Counted from the stretch's first letter, positions 8,871 to 18,888 are shown. The stretch is 64,000 nucleotides of DNA from an uncultured Clostridium sp. (GCA_903789665.1 CAIFEX010000003.1:108444-172443), one strand, 5' to 3'. Notes: generated by a model not told the origin, from the sequence alone. Numbers and translations are program-made.

Positions 8871-8910
8871 TTGCATATTCTGCACATTTATGCTATTATA
8901 ATTATAATAA
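8871..8910 (+). promoter_or_regulatory. tpx promoter with PerR-like box
   Basis: TTGCAT (8871-8876), 17 bases, then TATTAT (8894-8899) preceded by a TG. A 15-base sequence at 8896-8910 matches the PerR box TTATAATnATTATAA with one mismatch and overlaps the -10. The AT-rich context makes chance matches fairly likely. Confidence 0.5.
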
Positions 8911-8952
8911 ATAATAATTCTCAATTAATATAATTTATTTGGAGGGATATAT

Positions 8953-9447
8953 ATGAATTTAACATTTCAGGGAAAAAGCGTAAGACTCTCTGGCAGTCCT
9001 CTTAAAGTTGGCGATGCTGTGCCAAATTTTACTGTTATAAACAATGCAATGGATACAGTTTCTTTAAAAGACACAAACGGTGTTAGAATATTTTTAACAG
9101 TACCTTCTATAGACACACCGGTTTGTGATCTGGAGACCAGAACTTTTAACGAAAAAACATCAGAAATTCCAGGCGTGACTGTATATACAGTATCCATGGA
9201 TCTGCCCTTCGCCCAGAGCCGCTGGTGTGCAGCTAATGGAATAAAAAATGTAATTACAGTATCGGATTTTAAAGATAGGACATTTGGTAAAAATTTTGGA
9301 ACATACATGGAGGATTTAGGTCTGTTGGCCAGAACTGCCTTTGTAGTTAACAGCACAAACAAAATCACCTATGTAGAATATGTACCTGAAGTTACAAATC
9401 AGCCAAACTTCGATGCCATATTAAATGCCGCTAAAAAAGCAAAATAA
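8953..9447 (+). CDS. tpx: Thiol peroxidase (2-Cys, Tpx type)
   Basis: Reduces hydrogen and alkyl peroxides in the cytoplasm with electrons from thioredoxin. The 164 residues have the Tpx layout. The peroxidatic Cys lies in PSIDTPVCDLETR (near residue 58), and the resolving Cys in SRWCAANG (near 92). GKNFGTYMEDLGLLARTAFV follows, typical of the family (substrate/dimer region). The ribosome site is TTTGGAGGG. It has its own promoter and terminator, so it is monocistronic, and the PerR-like box over the -10 suggests peroxide induction. Confidence 0.95.
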   Translation: MNLTFQGKSVRLSGSPLKVGDAVPNFTVINNAMDTVSLKDTNGVRIFLTVPSIDTPVCDLETRTFNEKTSEIPGVTVYTVSMDLPFAQSRWCAANGIKNVITVSDFKDRTFGKNFGTYMEDLGLLARTAFVVNSTNKITYVEYVPEVTNQPNFDAILNAAKKAK

Positions 9448-9463
9448 AGTGAATATACAGTAC

Positions 9464-9504
9464 AAAAGATTCCTGGATCCCAAAGGTTCAAGAATCTTTT
9501 TTTT
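9464..9504 (+). terminator. Terminator after tpx
   Basis: AAAAGATTC (9464-9472) pairs with GAATCTTTT (from 9492) and is followed by a run of T on the plus strand. Confidence 0.85.
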
Positions 9505-9517
9505 AACTTAATCTGAA

Positions 9518-10462
9518 CTATATAAATATCATGAATATTGGAATAACAACTATACAAGCAAGTGTAGTGATAACAGTCACAATGCTGGCATATTTGTAAT
9601 CTGCACCATAACCTTTTGCTACAATACTTGTATTGGTCATTGCAGGCATAATGGATTGGATAATAAATACTTTCCCCATCAGCGGCGGTACATGGATAAA
9701 ATGAAGCAGCAGCATAACCAAAACAGGTGAAAGAGCAAATCGGGCAGCAAGCAAAATCAACAGTTCCCTATCAAATTTCAGTTCGGAAAATTTAACCGAA
9801 CTCAGTACCAATCCAATGAAGATTAAAGCAAAAGGTGTCGTTGGAAATCCCAGATAGTTTAAAGTATCCATTACAAAATTCGGCAGATTTATTTTTAGGA
9901 TGATTAGCAGAATCCCAACCATAAACCCCAGCAATGCAGGTGTTAGGATTTTTTTGGCTGTCGCTTTTGAAAAAAAAGAAACATTCTTGGCTAAATTTCC
10001 ATCACGACTGATTTCATAATTTCCGATTGTCCAAAAATATGTTGTATTAACTATATAATAAATCAATACATAGGGTACACTTTTTTGTCCAAACAATTCC
10101 AAGTTAATTGGAAGTCCAACAAAAAATGTATTAGAGCAAAAAAATATAGATCTAAAGATTCCTTTATGTCTCCTTGGAACTTTGAGCAAATTGCTGATTA
10201 AAACAGACAGTATATACATGCTTCCCATGGAGATAAGTGGAACTAAAATTCCACTTATCAGAGAAAAAAACTTACTGCGGTCAAAATTGCCAACTAGATT
10301 CCAAATCATATAACAGGGAAGTGCAATATTCAGCAAATATTTAGTTATCGCACTTCCAAATTTATCATCTATCCACTTTGCACGTGACATAAAATAACCA
10401 ACCATTATCATTACAATGATCGGAATGATGCTTTCTAAAGATGTAAAAAAAGTAAGTAGCAT
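9518..10462 (-). CDS. AEC-family permease (auxin efflux carrier / malate permease type)
   Basis: Integral membrane protein of 314 aa with about ten hydrophobic segments and the AEC-family N-terminus (VGYFMSRAKWIDDK, then NIALPCYMIW). The C-terminal half repeats the pattern with PAMTNTSIVAKGYGAD. Related bacterial proteins move malate, other organic acids or malonate. The substrate here is not evident. It is transcribed away from the glycine riboswitch unit and shares the intergenic region with it. Confidence 0.85.
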   Translation of the reverse strand: MLLTFFTSLESIIPIIVMIMVGYFMSRAKWIDDKFGSAITKYLLNIALPCYMIWNLVGNFDRSKFFSLISGILVPLISMGSMYILSVLISNLLKVPRRHKGIFRSIFFCSNTFFVGLPINLELFGQKSVPYVLIYYIVNTTYFWTIGNYEISRDGNLAKNVSFFSKATAKKILTPALLGFMVGILLIILKINLPNFVMDTLNYLGFPTTPFALIFIGLVLSSVKFSELKFDRELLILLAARFALSPVLVMLLLHFIHVPPLMGKVFIIQSIMPAMTNTSIVAKGYGADYKYASIVTVITTLACIVVIPIFMIFI

Positions 10463-10633
10463 ATTATAAACTCCAGATTCTCAAAATAATTTTATATTAA
10501 AATATCAACGTCTATTTTACTCTAAATACACACAACATTCAATTTATAATAAAGTTAATCTTAAGGTAAAATTATCACAACATCAATTTGAATTATAATA
10601 AAAAACATGTTATAATCACTTTAATAATTTAAC

Positions 10634-10758
10634 AGGCTGGATGAAGCTGGCGGAATATATCCATAGACCGTTAGCTGACAAGCCTCTGGAGAGACTCGTA
10701 AAGAGCGCCGAAGGGGAAAACTGTCTACAGTGAAACTCTCAGGTAAAGAGGACAGAGG
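10634..10758 (+). ncRNA. Glycine riboswitch (single aptamer with 5' ghost aptamer)
   Basis: The aptamer spans 10683-10758. CCTCTG pairs with CAGAGG (P1), and inside are the family hallmarks GGAGAGACTCG, CGCCGAAGGGG, AACTCTCAGGTAAA and GGACAGAG. Upstream, 10634-10685 lacks these motifs but folds by itself: AGCTGGCGG (10645-10653) pairs with CCGTTAGCT (10668-10676) inside AGGCT/AGCCT. This fits the known singlet architecture in which a vestigial ghost aptamer precedes the working one. A terminator follows at 10815, then the ACT and UPF0210 genes. Confidence 0.92.
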
Positions 10759-10814
10759 ATTTTATCCAAAATAGTAAATTTCTAATTATTTGCTGTTTTA
10801 ATTCCTTGTTTACC

Positions 10815-10845
10815 AGAGATTAAATTTAATTTAATCTCTTTTTTG
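10815..10845 (+). terminator. Expression-platform terminator of the glycine riboswitch
   Basis: AGAGATTAAA (10815-10824) and TTTAATCTCT (10830-10839) form a 10-bp stem followed by TTTTT. It lies between the aptamer and the ACT gene. I could not see a clear antiterminator, so whether glycine turns the genes on or off is open. Confidence 0.85.
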
Positions 10846-10889
10846 TTTCTTAAATAATTATCAATATTGAAGGGAGATGAATTCAACAG

Positions 10890-11159
10890 ATGAAGGCATT
10901 CATAACTGTAATCGGAAAAGACAAAGTTGGTATTATCTACAAAATAACTTCTGTGTTGTTTGAAAACAATATAAATATTCTAGACATCAATCAAACTCTG
11001 ATAGAAAATTATTTTACCATGATAATGCTGGTAGATTTAAGCAAAATGAAAACAGATTTTACAAGCATAAAAAATATACTTGAAAATAAGGCAAGAGAAA
11101 TGGGTGTTGATATCAAGATTCAAAGAGAAGACATATTTACTTCTATGCAAGAAATCTAA
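10890..11159 (+). CDS. ACT-domain protein (UPF0237 type)
   Basis: An 89-residue protein consisting of one ACT domain: [20 protein letters not shown], then [18 protein letters not shown] domains bind small ligands, usually amino acids. The family is routinely found beside UPF0210 proteins, as here (17-base gap), and is thought to regulate or accompany them. The glycine riboswitch upstream suggests glycine or a related metabolite as the signal; that is inference. The ribosome site AGGGAG is 13 bases from the ATG. Confidence 0.9.
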   Translation: MKAFITVIGKDKVGIIYKITSVLFENNINILDINQTLIENYFTMIMLVDLSKMKTDFTSIKNILENKAREMGVDIKIQREDIFTSMQEI

Positions 11160-11176
11160 ACTGGAGTGTGAACAAT

Positions 11177-12535
11177 ATGATAAATACCAAAAACATAATG
11201 GAAACAATAAATATGATAGATAAGGAAAATCTCGATATAAGGACAATCACAATGGGCATATCCCTCATGGATTGTATAGACAGCGACGGGAAGAAAGCCA
11301 GAATAAAAATATACGACAAAATAACCAGATGTGCTGAAAACCTGGTTAAAACTGCGGAACAAATCGAAACGGAATATGGAATACCAATAATACATAAAAG
11401 AGTATCCGTATCCCCCATTTCACTTGTGGCTCAATCAACCTCCGACAAAGACTATGTAAAATTTGCACAGACTCTAGACAAAACTACAAAAACCCTCGGT
11501 ATAGATTTTATCGGAGGATTCACAACACTTGTCCATAAGGGTTATTCAAAGGGAGATAGAATACTCATAGAATCCATACCTGAAGCACTGGCATCCACCA
11601 ATAAGGTCTGCTCTTCGGTGAATGTTGCAACTACAAAAGCCGGAATAAATATGGATGCAGTAAAGGATATGGGGAGGATAGTGAAAAAAACTGCTTATCT
11701 CACCAGAGAAGACGACAGCATAGGATGCGCCAAATTGGTGGTATTTTCAAATGCTGTAGAAGACAATCCTTTTATGGCTGGGGCATTTCATGGAATTGGA
11801 GAAGCTGATACCATAATAAATGTAGGCGTAAGTGGTCCCGGCGTGGTAAAATCTGCATTGGAGAAAGTAAAGGGGGAAAATTTCGGCACAGTAACTGAAA
11901 CTATAAAAAAAACTGCTTTTAAAATAACCAGAATGGGACAATTAGTGGCTGATGAGGCTTCAAAAAGATTGAAAGTACCCTTTGGAATAGTTGACCTGTC
12001 ATTGGCACCTACACCTGCAGTAGGAGACAGTGTAGCGAGAATTCTCGAAGAAATGGGATTGGAAAGCTGTGGATGTCCAGGTACAACGGCAGCACTTGCA
12101 CTTTTAAACGACTCAGTTAAAAAAGGTGGTATAATGGCTGCATCACAAGTTGGAGGTCTAAGCGGTGCTTTCATACCGGTAAGTGAAGATGAGGGAATGA
12201 TAAATGCAGTAAATGCAGGTTCTCTCAATTTGGAAAAGCTGGAGGCCATGACATGTGTATGTTCCGTTGGACTTGACATGATAGGCATACCGGGAAATAC
12301 ACCGGAATCAACCATATCTGCCATAATTGCAGATGAAGCTGCCATAGGAATGATAAACTGTAAAACAACTGCAACAAGGTTAATACCAGTTTATAATAAA
12401 TCCGTAGGAGAAGAGGCAAATTTTGGTGGTCTCCTTGGAAAAGCTCCCATAATGCCTGTAAGCAAATTTTCCAGTAAACTTTTTATAAATAGGGGCGGCA
12501 GAATTCCGGCACCAATTCACAGCTTTAAAAACTAA
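11177..12535 (+). CDS. UPF0210 (DUF711, PFL-like) family protein
   Basis: Large cytoplasmic protein of the DUF711 family, related in fold to glycyl-radical PFL-like barrels but of unknown activity. The 452-residue length is typical. Recognisable stretches are [15 protein letters not shown] near residue 21, [12 protein letters not shown] near 72, [13 protein letters not shown] near 111 and [12 protein letters not shown] at the end. The likely start is the ATG at 11177 with GGAG 10 bases upstream; a GTG at 11168 is in frame but overlaps that spacing. It is co-transcribed with the ACT gene under the glycine riboswitch. Confidence 0.88.
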   Translation: MINTKNIMETINMIDKENLDIRTITMGISLMDCIDSDGKKARIKIYDKITRCAENLVKTAEQIETEYGIPIIHKRVSVSPISLVAQSTSDKDYVKFAQTLDKTTKTLGIDFIGGFTTLVHKGYSKGDRILIESIPEALASTNKVCSSVNVATTKAGINMDAVKDMGRIVKKTAYLTREDDSIGCAKLVVFSNAVEDNPFMAGAFHGIGEADTIINVGVSGPGVVKSALEKVKGENFGTVTETIKKTAFKITRMGQLVADEASKRLKVPFGIVDLSLAPTPAVGDSVARILEEMGLESCGCPGTTAALALLNDSVKKGGIMAASQVGGLSGAFIPVSEDEGMINAVNAGSLNLEKLEAMTCVCSVGLDMIGIPGNTPESTISAIIADEAAIGMINCKTTATRLIPVYNKSVGEEANFGGLLGKAPIMPVSKFSSKLFINRGGRIPAPIHSFKN

Positions 12536-12639
12536 AATGCCTAATTTGGCCTCAAACATATTTAGAATTATAAAATTAATACGATAAATTGTTATATTAC
12601 TATATATTTCTAAATCAACAATATATGAGGTGAAACAAT

Positions 12640-13698
12640 ATGGCATGGGAAAAGAAACTTATTCCAGTTACCGAACTAAAGCCTGGAATGATGTCTTCAG
12701 AAGATGTAATTTTTGAAGATAAAATGTTATTGTCAAAAAATAATATCGTTACAAAACCTACTATAGATAAATTGAAACAAAATTACCTTGTGGATAAAAT
12801 AGAAGTTTATGTAAAAAATGATTCTGATAGTCCATTAATTATTAAAACAAATACAATACAAAAAATAGAAAATGATTTTAACGAATTTTCTCTAAGTTTA
12901 AAACGTATATTCAACAACATATCTAAATTAAAAGTTCCTGAAATGAATGAAATAAGGATTTTTTCAAAAAAAATACAGGAGGAATTTAAGTCCACGGGAA
13001 TAGTTATCAGAAATATTGTGTTTTACGGCAGTGGAAATGACACCATATACAGACACAGTATAAATGTATCTGCTATAAGTTTCATATTGGGAAAATGGTT
13101 GAATTTCAGCCAGCGAGAATTAAATTTATTGACCTATTCAGCAATATTGCATGACTTTGGCAAAACCAAAATCAGCAAAGATATAATAAACAAAACCGGT
13201 GCTCTCACTCCAAAAGAATATAAAATTTTTAAAAATCACCCTATTATAGGTTATAAATTCATAAAAAGCATTCCATACTTAGATCCCTCTGTAGGCTACG
13301 GGGTACTGATGCACCACGAGAAAATCGATGGATCTGGATATCCATTAGGTATAACTGGAGATAAAATACATGCATTTGCTAAAATAATAGCCATTGCAGA
13401 TTTATTTGATGCTGTGAACTCTTCAAAATATCATAAAAAAGTAAGGGGTCCTTTTGAAGCCCTGAGGATAATTCAGGAACAGAGCTTGGAAAAACTTGAT
13501 TGTAAATACTGCAGTGTATTTTTAAATCACATAATAAATTATTTCATGGGAGAAAATGTGCTATTAAACAACGGGAAAAAATGCAAGGTAATTCAAGTCC
13601 AGATAAATGATCTTACAAATCCGCTGCTCCTAAGCGAAGATAATTTCCTGGATTTAAGAAAAGAAAAAGATCTGTATGTGGAAAAGTTGATCATATGA
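12640..13698 (+). CDS. HD-GYP domain protein (probable c-di-GMP phosphodiesterase)
   Basis: Hydrolyses cyclic di-GMP if active. The N-terminal ~130 residues have no recognised domain. The HD-GYP domain follows, with RHSINVSAIS, the metal pair HD in ILHDFGKTKIS, the HH of VLMHHEKIDGSGYP (the GYP motif itself) and ADLFDAVNSS. All expected metal ligands are visible. It has its own ribosome site (GAGGTGAAACAAT) and ends in a terminator that overlaps the stop codon, so it is monocistronic. Confidence 0.9.
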   Translation: MAWEKKLIPVTELKPGMMSSEDVIFEDKMLLSKNNIVTKPTIDKLKQNYLVDKIEVYVKNDSDSPLIIKTNTIQKIENDFNEFSLSLKRIFNNISKLKVPEMNEIRIFSKKIQEEFKSTGIVIRNIVFYGSGNDTIYRHSINVSAISFILGKWLNFSQRELNLLTYSAILHDFGKTKISKDIINKTGALTPKEYKIFKNHPIIGYKFIKSIPYLDPSVGYGVLMHHEKIDGSGYPLGITGDKIHAFAKIIAIADLFDAVNSSKYHKKVRGPFEALRIIQEQSLEKLDCKYCSVFLNHIINYFMGENVLLNNGKKCKVIQVQINDLTNPLLLSEDNFLDLRKEKDLYVEKLII

Positions 13699-13717
13699 TC
13701 AACTTTTCCCCTTTTTT
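13681..13717 (+). terminator. Terminator overlapping the HD-GYP stop codon
   Basis: A perfect 28-base palindrome at 13681-13708 (arms GAAAAGTTGATCAT / ATGATCAACTTTTC) is followed by CCTTTTTT. The stop codon lies inside the stem. It may serve both the HD-GYP gene and the convergent chemoreceptor gene. Confidence 0.9.
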
Positions 13718-13721
13718 AAAG

Positions 13722-15701
13722 TCAAATCTTAAATTTTTGAATGATTACATTGAGCTTTTGAGCTGAATCCGACTGCTCTCTAGCAGTTTTATCAACTTGT
13801 ATCATTTCCTGTGCGGCATCACTTATAATATCCTGAATTTGGTTGGTGCTTTCAGAAGACTTCTGTGCAATACCGGCCATGCCGCTTACCGCTTTAGTAA
13901 CTTCATTTGTTGTGTTTTTAATATCTTCCGTCATAGAGGTCAGATGACTTAGAGAATCGGATGTAAATTGGGAATCCTTGTAATATCTTTCTCCTGTACT
14001 CATATAATTATCAAGCTGCAAATTCACATTTTCATCAATAAATCTTAAAGTCTGATGACTGGCGTCAGAGAGATTTTTAAAAGCTTCTTGAACTTTTTCC
14101 ACTACATCTTGAATAGTAGAAACAGTTTCTGAAGACTGTTCGGCCAACTTCCTAACTTCTTCCGCAACCACTGCAAATCCCTTTCCATGCTCTCCTGCTC
14201 TCGCAGCTTCAATGGCCGCATTTAACGCCAAAAGATTGGTCTGTTCTGCAATATTCGCTATTATATCTGCCATTTCCTTTATCTTTGAAACTACTTTTCC
14301 ATCCTCTATGGCTTTAAGTATATTCTTCTCTTCATCTTTATAAATGGATTTGCATTCTTCTATAGCCTCTTGGGCACTTTTTTGGACAGAAAGGGCATTT
14401 TCTTTGGAATTGTTTGCATTTTCATTCACATTCATAGCTTGATTGGATAACTGATTTATATTCGAATCTATCTCTTCCACTGATGCAGTGACTTCCTGGG
14501 CTGAGGCCGTTGTTTCCTGCGAACCGTTTACTATGTCGCTTATGGATTCATTTATATTCTGAAATTTGGATGTCATTTCCTGAACTGTAGCAGAGAGCTC
14601 CTGACTGGAAGCACTCATATTTTCAGAATTTTCAACTATGGTTTTAACTAGAGACTTTACATTCTTCTGGGCTGTATTGAGGGAAAGAGCTGTATCTGCA
14701 AATTCATCCCTTCTCTTCATATTTATAGGAGTACTAAAATCACATTTAGACAACCTTCTGGCAAACTGTTGTATCTGTGCCAGAGGTCCTGTAGCATATT
14801 TCGCAACAGCTATACCGCATATAACAGCTACTGCTATCATAACCAGCAAAACAATGACAGCTGTAGTCAAATTATAATTTAATGCCTGGGCATAATCGCT
14901 TTTAGGGCTGACGGCCACAACTGTCCACCCTGTTTCCTTCGATCTATTAAATCCAGCTATTTTCGATTCCTTTCCCCGTCCGTACTTTATATTGCCCTGT
15001 TTTTCACCTAAGACGGACTGTCCGGAAGGAATTTCTGATTTTATATTTTTCATTATCTTGCTCCTGTCAGAATCTGCAATGATTGTACCTTCCCGTGAAA
15101 TCAAAATGGCGTACCCGCTTTTCCCCACCTTAGTGGCAGTCAATCTATTCCTCAATGTGGACAAATCAACATCAAAAGCCACGGCACCCTTTCTTCCGTC
15201 ATCAAGGTGTACTGCTTTGGCAAGAGTTATTACGATTTTACCTGTAAGAGCATCTTTATATGGTCCGCTGACATATATGCCGCCATTGGAAGCCAAAGCC
15301 TTCTTGTACCATTCTCTTGATGTCGGATCAAAATTTTCAGGTATTTTTACAGATTCGGGATACACTGTCATCTGCTTTGATTCATCACCCAGATAAGATT
15401 GTAATATGTCATTATTGCTTCGTGTTATACTTCCCAATGCATTCAATAGACTTTCCCTGTTCTGGGAAAGTACATCTCTATTGAATGATAACGATTCCAA
15501 ATCATGTTTCAAAGAAAGGTTATGCAAATCTATGTAGGAAACTTTTTCATTTGCAACCTGGCGAGTCAATTCCCCTGCATTATCATTTATGATCTTAGAT
15601 GCTATGGAAAAGGAAAAAACCGATACTATGACTACTGGTACTACAACTAGCAATATCAACAGTCCAATTAATTTATGATGTAGTGACATTTTATTTATCA
15701 A
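13722..15701 (-). CDS. Methyl-accepting chemotaxis protein with Cache-type sensor
   Basis: Transmembrane chemoreceptor of 659 aa. TM1 is at about residues 10-32, followed by an extracellular dCache-like sensor (motifs [23 protein letters not shown] and [10 protein letters not shown]). TM2 is near 280-300, then a HAMP segment starting at [12 protein letters not shown] long coiled-coil signalling domain follows, with the conserved tip [19 protein letters not shown] near residue 490. It signals through CheA/CheW; no chemotaxis genes are adjacent. The ligand is unknown; Cache sensors often bind amino acids or organic acids. Confidence 0.93.
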   Translation of the reverse strand: MINKMSLHHKLIGLLILLVVVPVVIVSVFSFSIASKIINDNAGELTRQVANEKVSYIDLHNLSLKHDLESLSFNRDVLSQNRESLLNALGSITRSNNDILQSYLGDESKQMTVYPESVKIPENFDPTSREWYKKALASNGGIYVSGPYKDALTGKIVITLAKAVHLDDGRKGAVAFDVDLSTLRNRLTATKVGKSGYAILISREGTIIADSDRSKIMKNIKSEIPSGQSVLGEKQGNIKYGRGKESKIAGFNRSKETGWTVVAVSPKSDYAQALNYNLTTAVIVLLVMIAVAVICGIAVAKYATGPLAQIQQFARRLSKCDFSTPINMKRRDEFADTALSLNTAQKNVKSLVKTIVENSENMSASSQELSATVQEMTSKFQNINESISDIVNGSQETTASAQEVTASVEEIDSNINQLSNQAMNVNENANNSKENALSVQKSAQEAIEECKSIYKDEEKNILKAIEDGKVVSKIKEMADIIANIAEQTNLLALNAAIEAARAGEHGKGFAVVAEEVRKLAEQSSETVSTIQDVVEKVQEAFKNLSDASHQTLRFIDENVNLQLDNYMSTGERYYKDSQFTSDSLSHLTSMTEDIKNTTNEVTKAVSGMAGIAQKSSESTNQIQDIISDAAQEMIQVDKTAREQSDSAQKLNVIIQKFKI

Positions 15702-15744
15702 AATTTTACCCCCCCGCAGTTTATTTAATTATATACTAGCATAT

Positions 15745-16380
15745 TTACTCTAATCTTGCCATTAGAAACATTATTTTTATGCCAAGTCCAACAAATTTTT
15801 CCTCATATTCTGTCATTATATTTTCATGAAAATCACTGTTGTGAAGATCATAAGTCAAATATTCTATTTTATAACCGCTTTCTGCAAAATAATCCTGGGA
15901 TTCTTTAAAAAGATCGATGTCATCCGTTTTAAACCATATCAGGCTTCCCGTCTTTAAGAAATTCCTGTATTTATTTAAAAATACAGTATGGGTCAATCTC
16001 CTCTTTTTCTGTCTTCTCTTAGGCCAGGGATTGCAAAAATTTATATATATCCTATCAATTTCCCCATTATCGAAAATTTCTTCGATTTTCATTATATTCA
16101 TGGGTATTATCCGCACATTTTCCATTTCATTTTCCTTTACTTTTCTCAACGCATATACCAGGACTTCATCCTTCAAATCAATCCCTATATAATTTATATC
16201 TATATTGTCAGCTGCATGAGTGCATAGAAACTTTCCCCTTCCGCACCCCAGCTCCAAATATATTTTATTATTATTTCCGAATTCATTCTTCCACTTTCCC
16301 CTGTATTTTTGGGGTTCTGTTATAACAATAGGGCTAGCTTCGAGTTCAGGTCTGGCCCACCATTTTTTTCTAAGTCTCAT
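15745..16380 (-). CDS. trmB: tRNA (guanine-N7-)-methyltransferase
   Basis: Methylates G46 in the variable loop of tRNAs using S-adenosylmethionine. The start [16 protein letters not shown] is characteristic. The SAM site ELGCGRGKF and [12 protein letters not shown] follow, then [16 protein letters not shown], the PWPK(x)RHxKRR-type signature. I use the ATG at 16380, preceded by GAAGGG, rather than the in-frame ATG at 16401. Confidence 0.95.
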   Translation of the reverse strand: MRLRKKWWARPELEASPIVITEPQKYRGKWKNEFGNNNKIYLELGCGRGKFLCTHAADNIDINYIGIDLKDEVLVYALRKVKENEMENVRIIPMNIMKIEEIFDNGEIDRIYINFCNPWPKRRQKKRRLTHTVFLNKYRNFLKTGSLIWFKTDDIDLFKESQDYFAESGYKIEYLTYDLHNSDFHENIMTEYEEKFVGLGIKIMFLMARLE

Positions 16381-16424
16381 ATTGTAAGATTCCCTTCCCA
16401 TATCTGCAGTTCACACATTCGTAC

Positions 16425-16455
16425 ACAAAATACGAAATTTTTTTACAAAATACGA
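16425..16455 (+). repeat. Pair of 11-base direct repeats upstream of the muramidase-like gene
   Basis: ACAAAATACGA occurs at 16425-16435 and again at 16445-16455, spaced by 20 bases from start to start, about two helical turns. A TATAAT lies at 16477-16482, so the repeats occupy the -35 region and just upstream, where an activator or repressor could bind. Confidence 0.45.
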
Positions 16456-16524
16456 TAATTTTAGATAAATTAATTATATAATAGAATTAAAAACAGCCTG
16501 TATTAAAATTCAAGGTGGTAAATC

Positions 16525-17157
16525 ATGAAATATTTAAAGCGTTTAAAGTTACCAAAAAAAATTACAGCAATTATAATAATTGCCATTTTAGTTATCGGCA
16601 TGCCGATTCATTTTGTATTAAAATCATATTTTAATACAAGTTTGTTTTCACAGGCAGGAAAATTAATAGACAAGATAACTTTAGAAATCTATAAAAAAAA
16701 TTCTCCAAACGTGTACCTGCCGGAATATTTAAAATACCAGAATATAGACAAGAATAAATTAAAAGCCTACTTAGCTACAAAGAATTCGCTGTTATGCAGG
16801 GATCCCTATTTCTCTACAATAATCAAAACCTCAAAGAAATTCAACTTAAATCCAGTTTTGATGTTTGCCATAACAGGACAAGAACAAAATTTCGTACCTG
16901 CAGACACACAAGATGCACCTAAAATAGCCAATAACCCCTTCAATGTACACCACAGCTGGAGGGAATACAATACAAACATAAAAGATTCCTCGAGGATAGC
17001 TGCCAAAACCATTATAAATTTATCTGCAAACAGACCTAAAGAAAACAATCCTTTTATCTGGATAGGCAGCAAATATGCCGAAGACAAAAACTGGGGAAAT
17101 GGTGTTCAATCCATATTTGAAGAAATAAATAATTACTACAGAACCCACAGCAATTGA
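16525..17157 (+). CDS. Membrane-anchored glucosaminidase/lysozyme-like protein
   Basis: 210 residues with one N-terminal membrane helix (about 13-30) and an outside domain. The segment VLMFAITGQEQNFVP carries a candidate catalytic Glu. NNPFNVHHSW, SSRIAAKTIINL and WGNGVQSIFEEI resemble the fold of glucosaminidase (GH73-like) domains that cleave peptidoglycan glycan strands. It is shorter than the well known autolysins and has no wall-binding repeats. It stands alone on the plus strand between minus-strand genes. Confidence 0.65.
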   Translation: MKYLKRLKLPKKITAIIIIAILVIGMPIHFVLKSYFNTSLFSQAGKLIDKITLEIYKKNSPNVYLPEYLKYQNIDKNKLKAYLATKNSLLCRDPYFSTIIKTSKKFNLNPVLMFAITGQEQNFVPADTQDAPKIANNPFNVHHSWREYNTNIKDSSRIAAKTIINLSANRPKENNPFIWIGSKYAEDKNWGNGVQSIFEEINNYYRTHSN

Positions 17158-17165
17158 CATTCATT

Positions 17166-17816
17166 TTATATAATGCCGCTGGCTATTTTAATAAAGGCCT
17201 TATATATGGCGAATGATGGGATACCCACTACATATTTGGCTACCGGAGTAGCCACAAACAACAGCAATATTATAATTTGATATCTGTATATACTATCCGA
17301 TATCCTGTAAAATAAAGACGGAAAAATATCCCTCAGTATATGAAATCCGTCTAAACCCGGTATTGGTATCAGGTTAAATACAAATAACATACAATTTATA
17401 TTTACAATATATAGTATAATTTTAATCACCAAATTAAAAATTGAAGAAGACTCTGTAATCATACCGCCCCATTTATATACCAGTACTACCAGCACGGCAG
17501 CAGCAAATGCCACTGCCAAATTTGCCAATGGACCTGCAGCAGATACCTTTAGATCATCCCTGCTCCCATTTTTGAAGGCACCGGGGTTGATTTCCACGGG
17601 TTTAGCCCAGCCAAATCCCACCAGCAGTATCATTATAAACCCTATAATATCCACATGAACAAATGGATTTAAAGTAAGTCTTCCCTGAAATTTTGGAGTC
17701 TTATCCCCTAATTTATCCGCCACAACCGCATGTGCAAATTCATGAAATGCAAATCCAATTAATATAGCAGGTATTACGAGTATTTTCCCTAATATAGTTT
17801 CAGTCAAATATTTCAT
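17166..17816 (-). CDS. Site-2-type membrane metalloprotease (M50 family)
   Basis: Intramembrane zinc protease of 216 aa with several membrane segments. The zinc motif is HEFAH (residues 25-29), followed by ADKLGDKTPKFQGRLTLNP. The second metal site is in NLIPIPGLDGFHIL. This is the small form common in Firmicutes, without PDZ or CBS domains. The substrate is unknown. Ribosome site AGGAAGG. Confidence 0.9.
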   Translation of the reverse strand: MKYLTETILGKILVIPAILIGFAFHEFAHAVVADKLGDKTPKFQGRLTLNPFVHVDIIGFIMILLVGFGWAKPVEINPGAFKNGSRDDLKVSAAGPLANLAVAFAAAVLVVLVYKWGGMITESSSIFNLVIKIILYIVNINCMLFVFNLIPIPGLDGFHILRDIFPSLFYRISDSIYRYQIIILLLFVATPVAKYVVGIPSFAIYKAFIKIASGII

Positions 17817-17832
17817 TCCTTCCTCTTGATTT

Positions 17833-18861
17833 TTAATTTAATGGCAATTTCTCCAATCGACCATTGCTTATGGATGCAATTCCACCTTCAAACATCTGTA
17901 CGAAATTTCCCTTATATGTATATTGCTTTCCCGTTGCCGCGTCGGTAACAACTCCCTTTAGGTTATTATTTATGTATAATTTTCCCGAGGGCATCAAAAA
18001 TATATCATTTCTATTCACAGGTTGACTTAAATTGACATTTTGATAACCATTTTCACCTGCATTTAAACTTCCATAATAAATATTTGATATTTTTCCGTCA
18101 TTTTCATCTCCTATATATATTTTATCATTTTCATCCACTCCTATCCATCTAGGATTTTGAACTCCCTTAATGTCAATGGGATTTTGTCTTCCCGTAACAT
18201 ATATGTTGTGATATATGCTGTCCTCATATATTAATTTGTCATCAAGATATAAAATTCCCATCTTGTCTATCATGTATGATTTTGTATACACCTTCTGCAT
18301 TTCCTTCATTATATTTATTCTGTATATACTGGTTCGCCGGCCTCTATTTTGAATCTTTACATATATTACATTTGTAAAAGGCGACTCCTGTATATCATCA
18401 ATCTGAGCCTTTTCATCGGGACAGGTCAGTTCCTTGATATTTTCTTTTATATCCTTGTCAACCTCGTAATAAGACAGATTAAATTTTGAACCATCATATT
18501 TGGAATCATGTTTCTCTGCAATAAGCATTCTATTTCTATCCTTGAGCCACTTGTAAAAAGATACCTTAACTCCATCTTTAAACTCTACATTTTTTTCGTC
18601 GCCGGTCTTTGAATCCACAATTTTCAAAGCGTTTTCCTGATAATAAGCAACATATCTGCCATCAAATGAAACACTGATATTTTTGGCATTCTGCGGTATT
18701 TTCACAGTAGTATCTTCCCTCTTGGGTTCACTTTTCAAGACTTTTTTAGCCTTTATCTCTGTTTGAGAAGATAAAAAATAATTATTTATATAAAACAGTC
18801 CTGCAAACTGTATTGCCAGTGATATGGACATCCATGCAATAACTCTCTTAAAAACTTTCAT
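17833..18861 (-). CDS. Membrane-anchored beta-propeller-like protein of unknown function
   Basis: 342 aa with a single N-terminal membrane segment (about 7-27) and an exported remainder. Repeating blocks of short beta strands (SFDGRYVAYYQENALKIVD, WLKDRNRMLIAEK, VDENDKIYIGDEND) suggest a TolB- or DPP4-like propeller rather than an enzyme. It sits 27 bases downstream of the phosphodiester glycosidase gene, so the two may act together at the cell surface. I do not recognise a named family. Confidence 0.6.
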   Translation of the reverse strand: MKVFKRVIAWMSISLAIQFAGLFYINNYFLSSQTEIKAKKVLKSEPKREDTTVKIPQNAKNISVSFDGRYVAYYQENALKIVDSKTGDEKNVEFKDGVKVSFYKWLKDRNRMLIAEKHDSKYDGSKFNLSYYEVDKDIKENIKELTCPDEKAQIDDIQESPFTNVIYVKIQNRGRRTSIYRINIMKEMQKVYTKSYMIDKMGILYLDDKLIYEDSIYHNIYVTGRQNPIDIKGVQNPRWIGVDENDKIYIGDENDGKISNIYYGSLNAGENGYQNVNLSQPVNRNDIFLMPSGKLYINNNLKGVVTDAATGKQYTYKGNFVQMFEGGIASISNGRLEKLPLN

Positions 18862-18888
18862 CTTACACTCCCCTTTAACAGTTAGTTC

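Noticed and set aside
8967..9368. 133-codon minus-strand frame opposite tpx
   Set aside because: Shadow of the tpx coding sequence, no start signals.
10683..10758. Tandem glycine riboswitch
   Set aside because: Only one aptamer has the conserved core; the upstream structure lacks it.
11788..12345. 185-codon open frame on the minus strand inside the UPF0210 gene
   Set aside because: It mirrors the real coding strand, has no ribosome site and encodes no recognisable protein.
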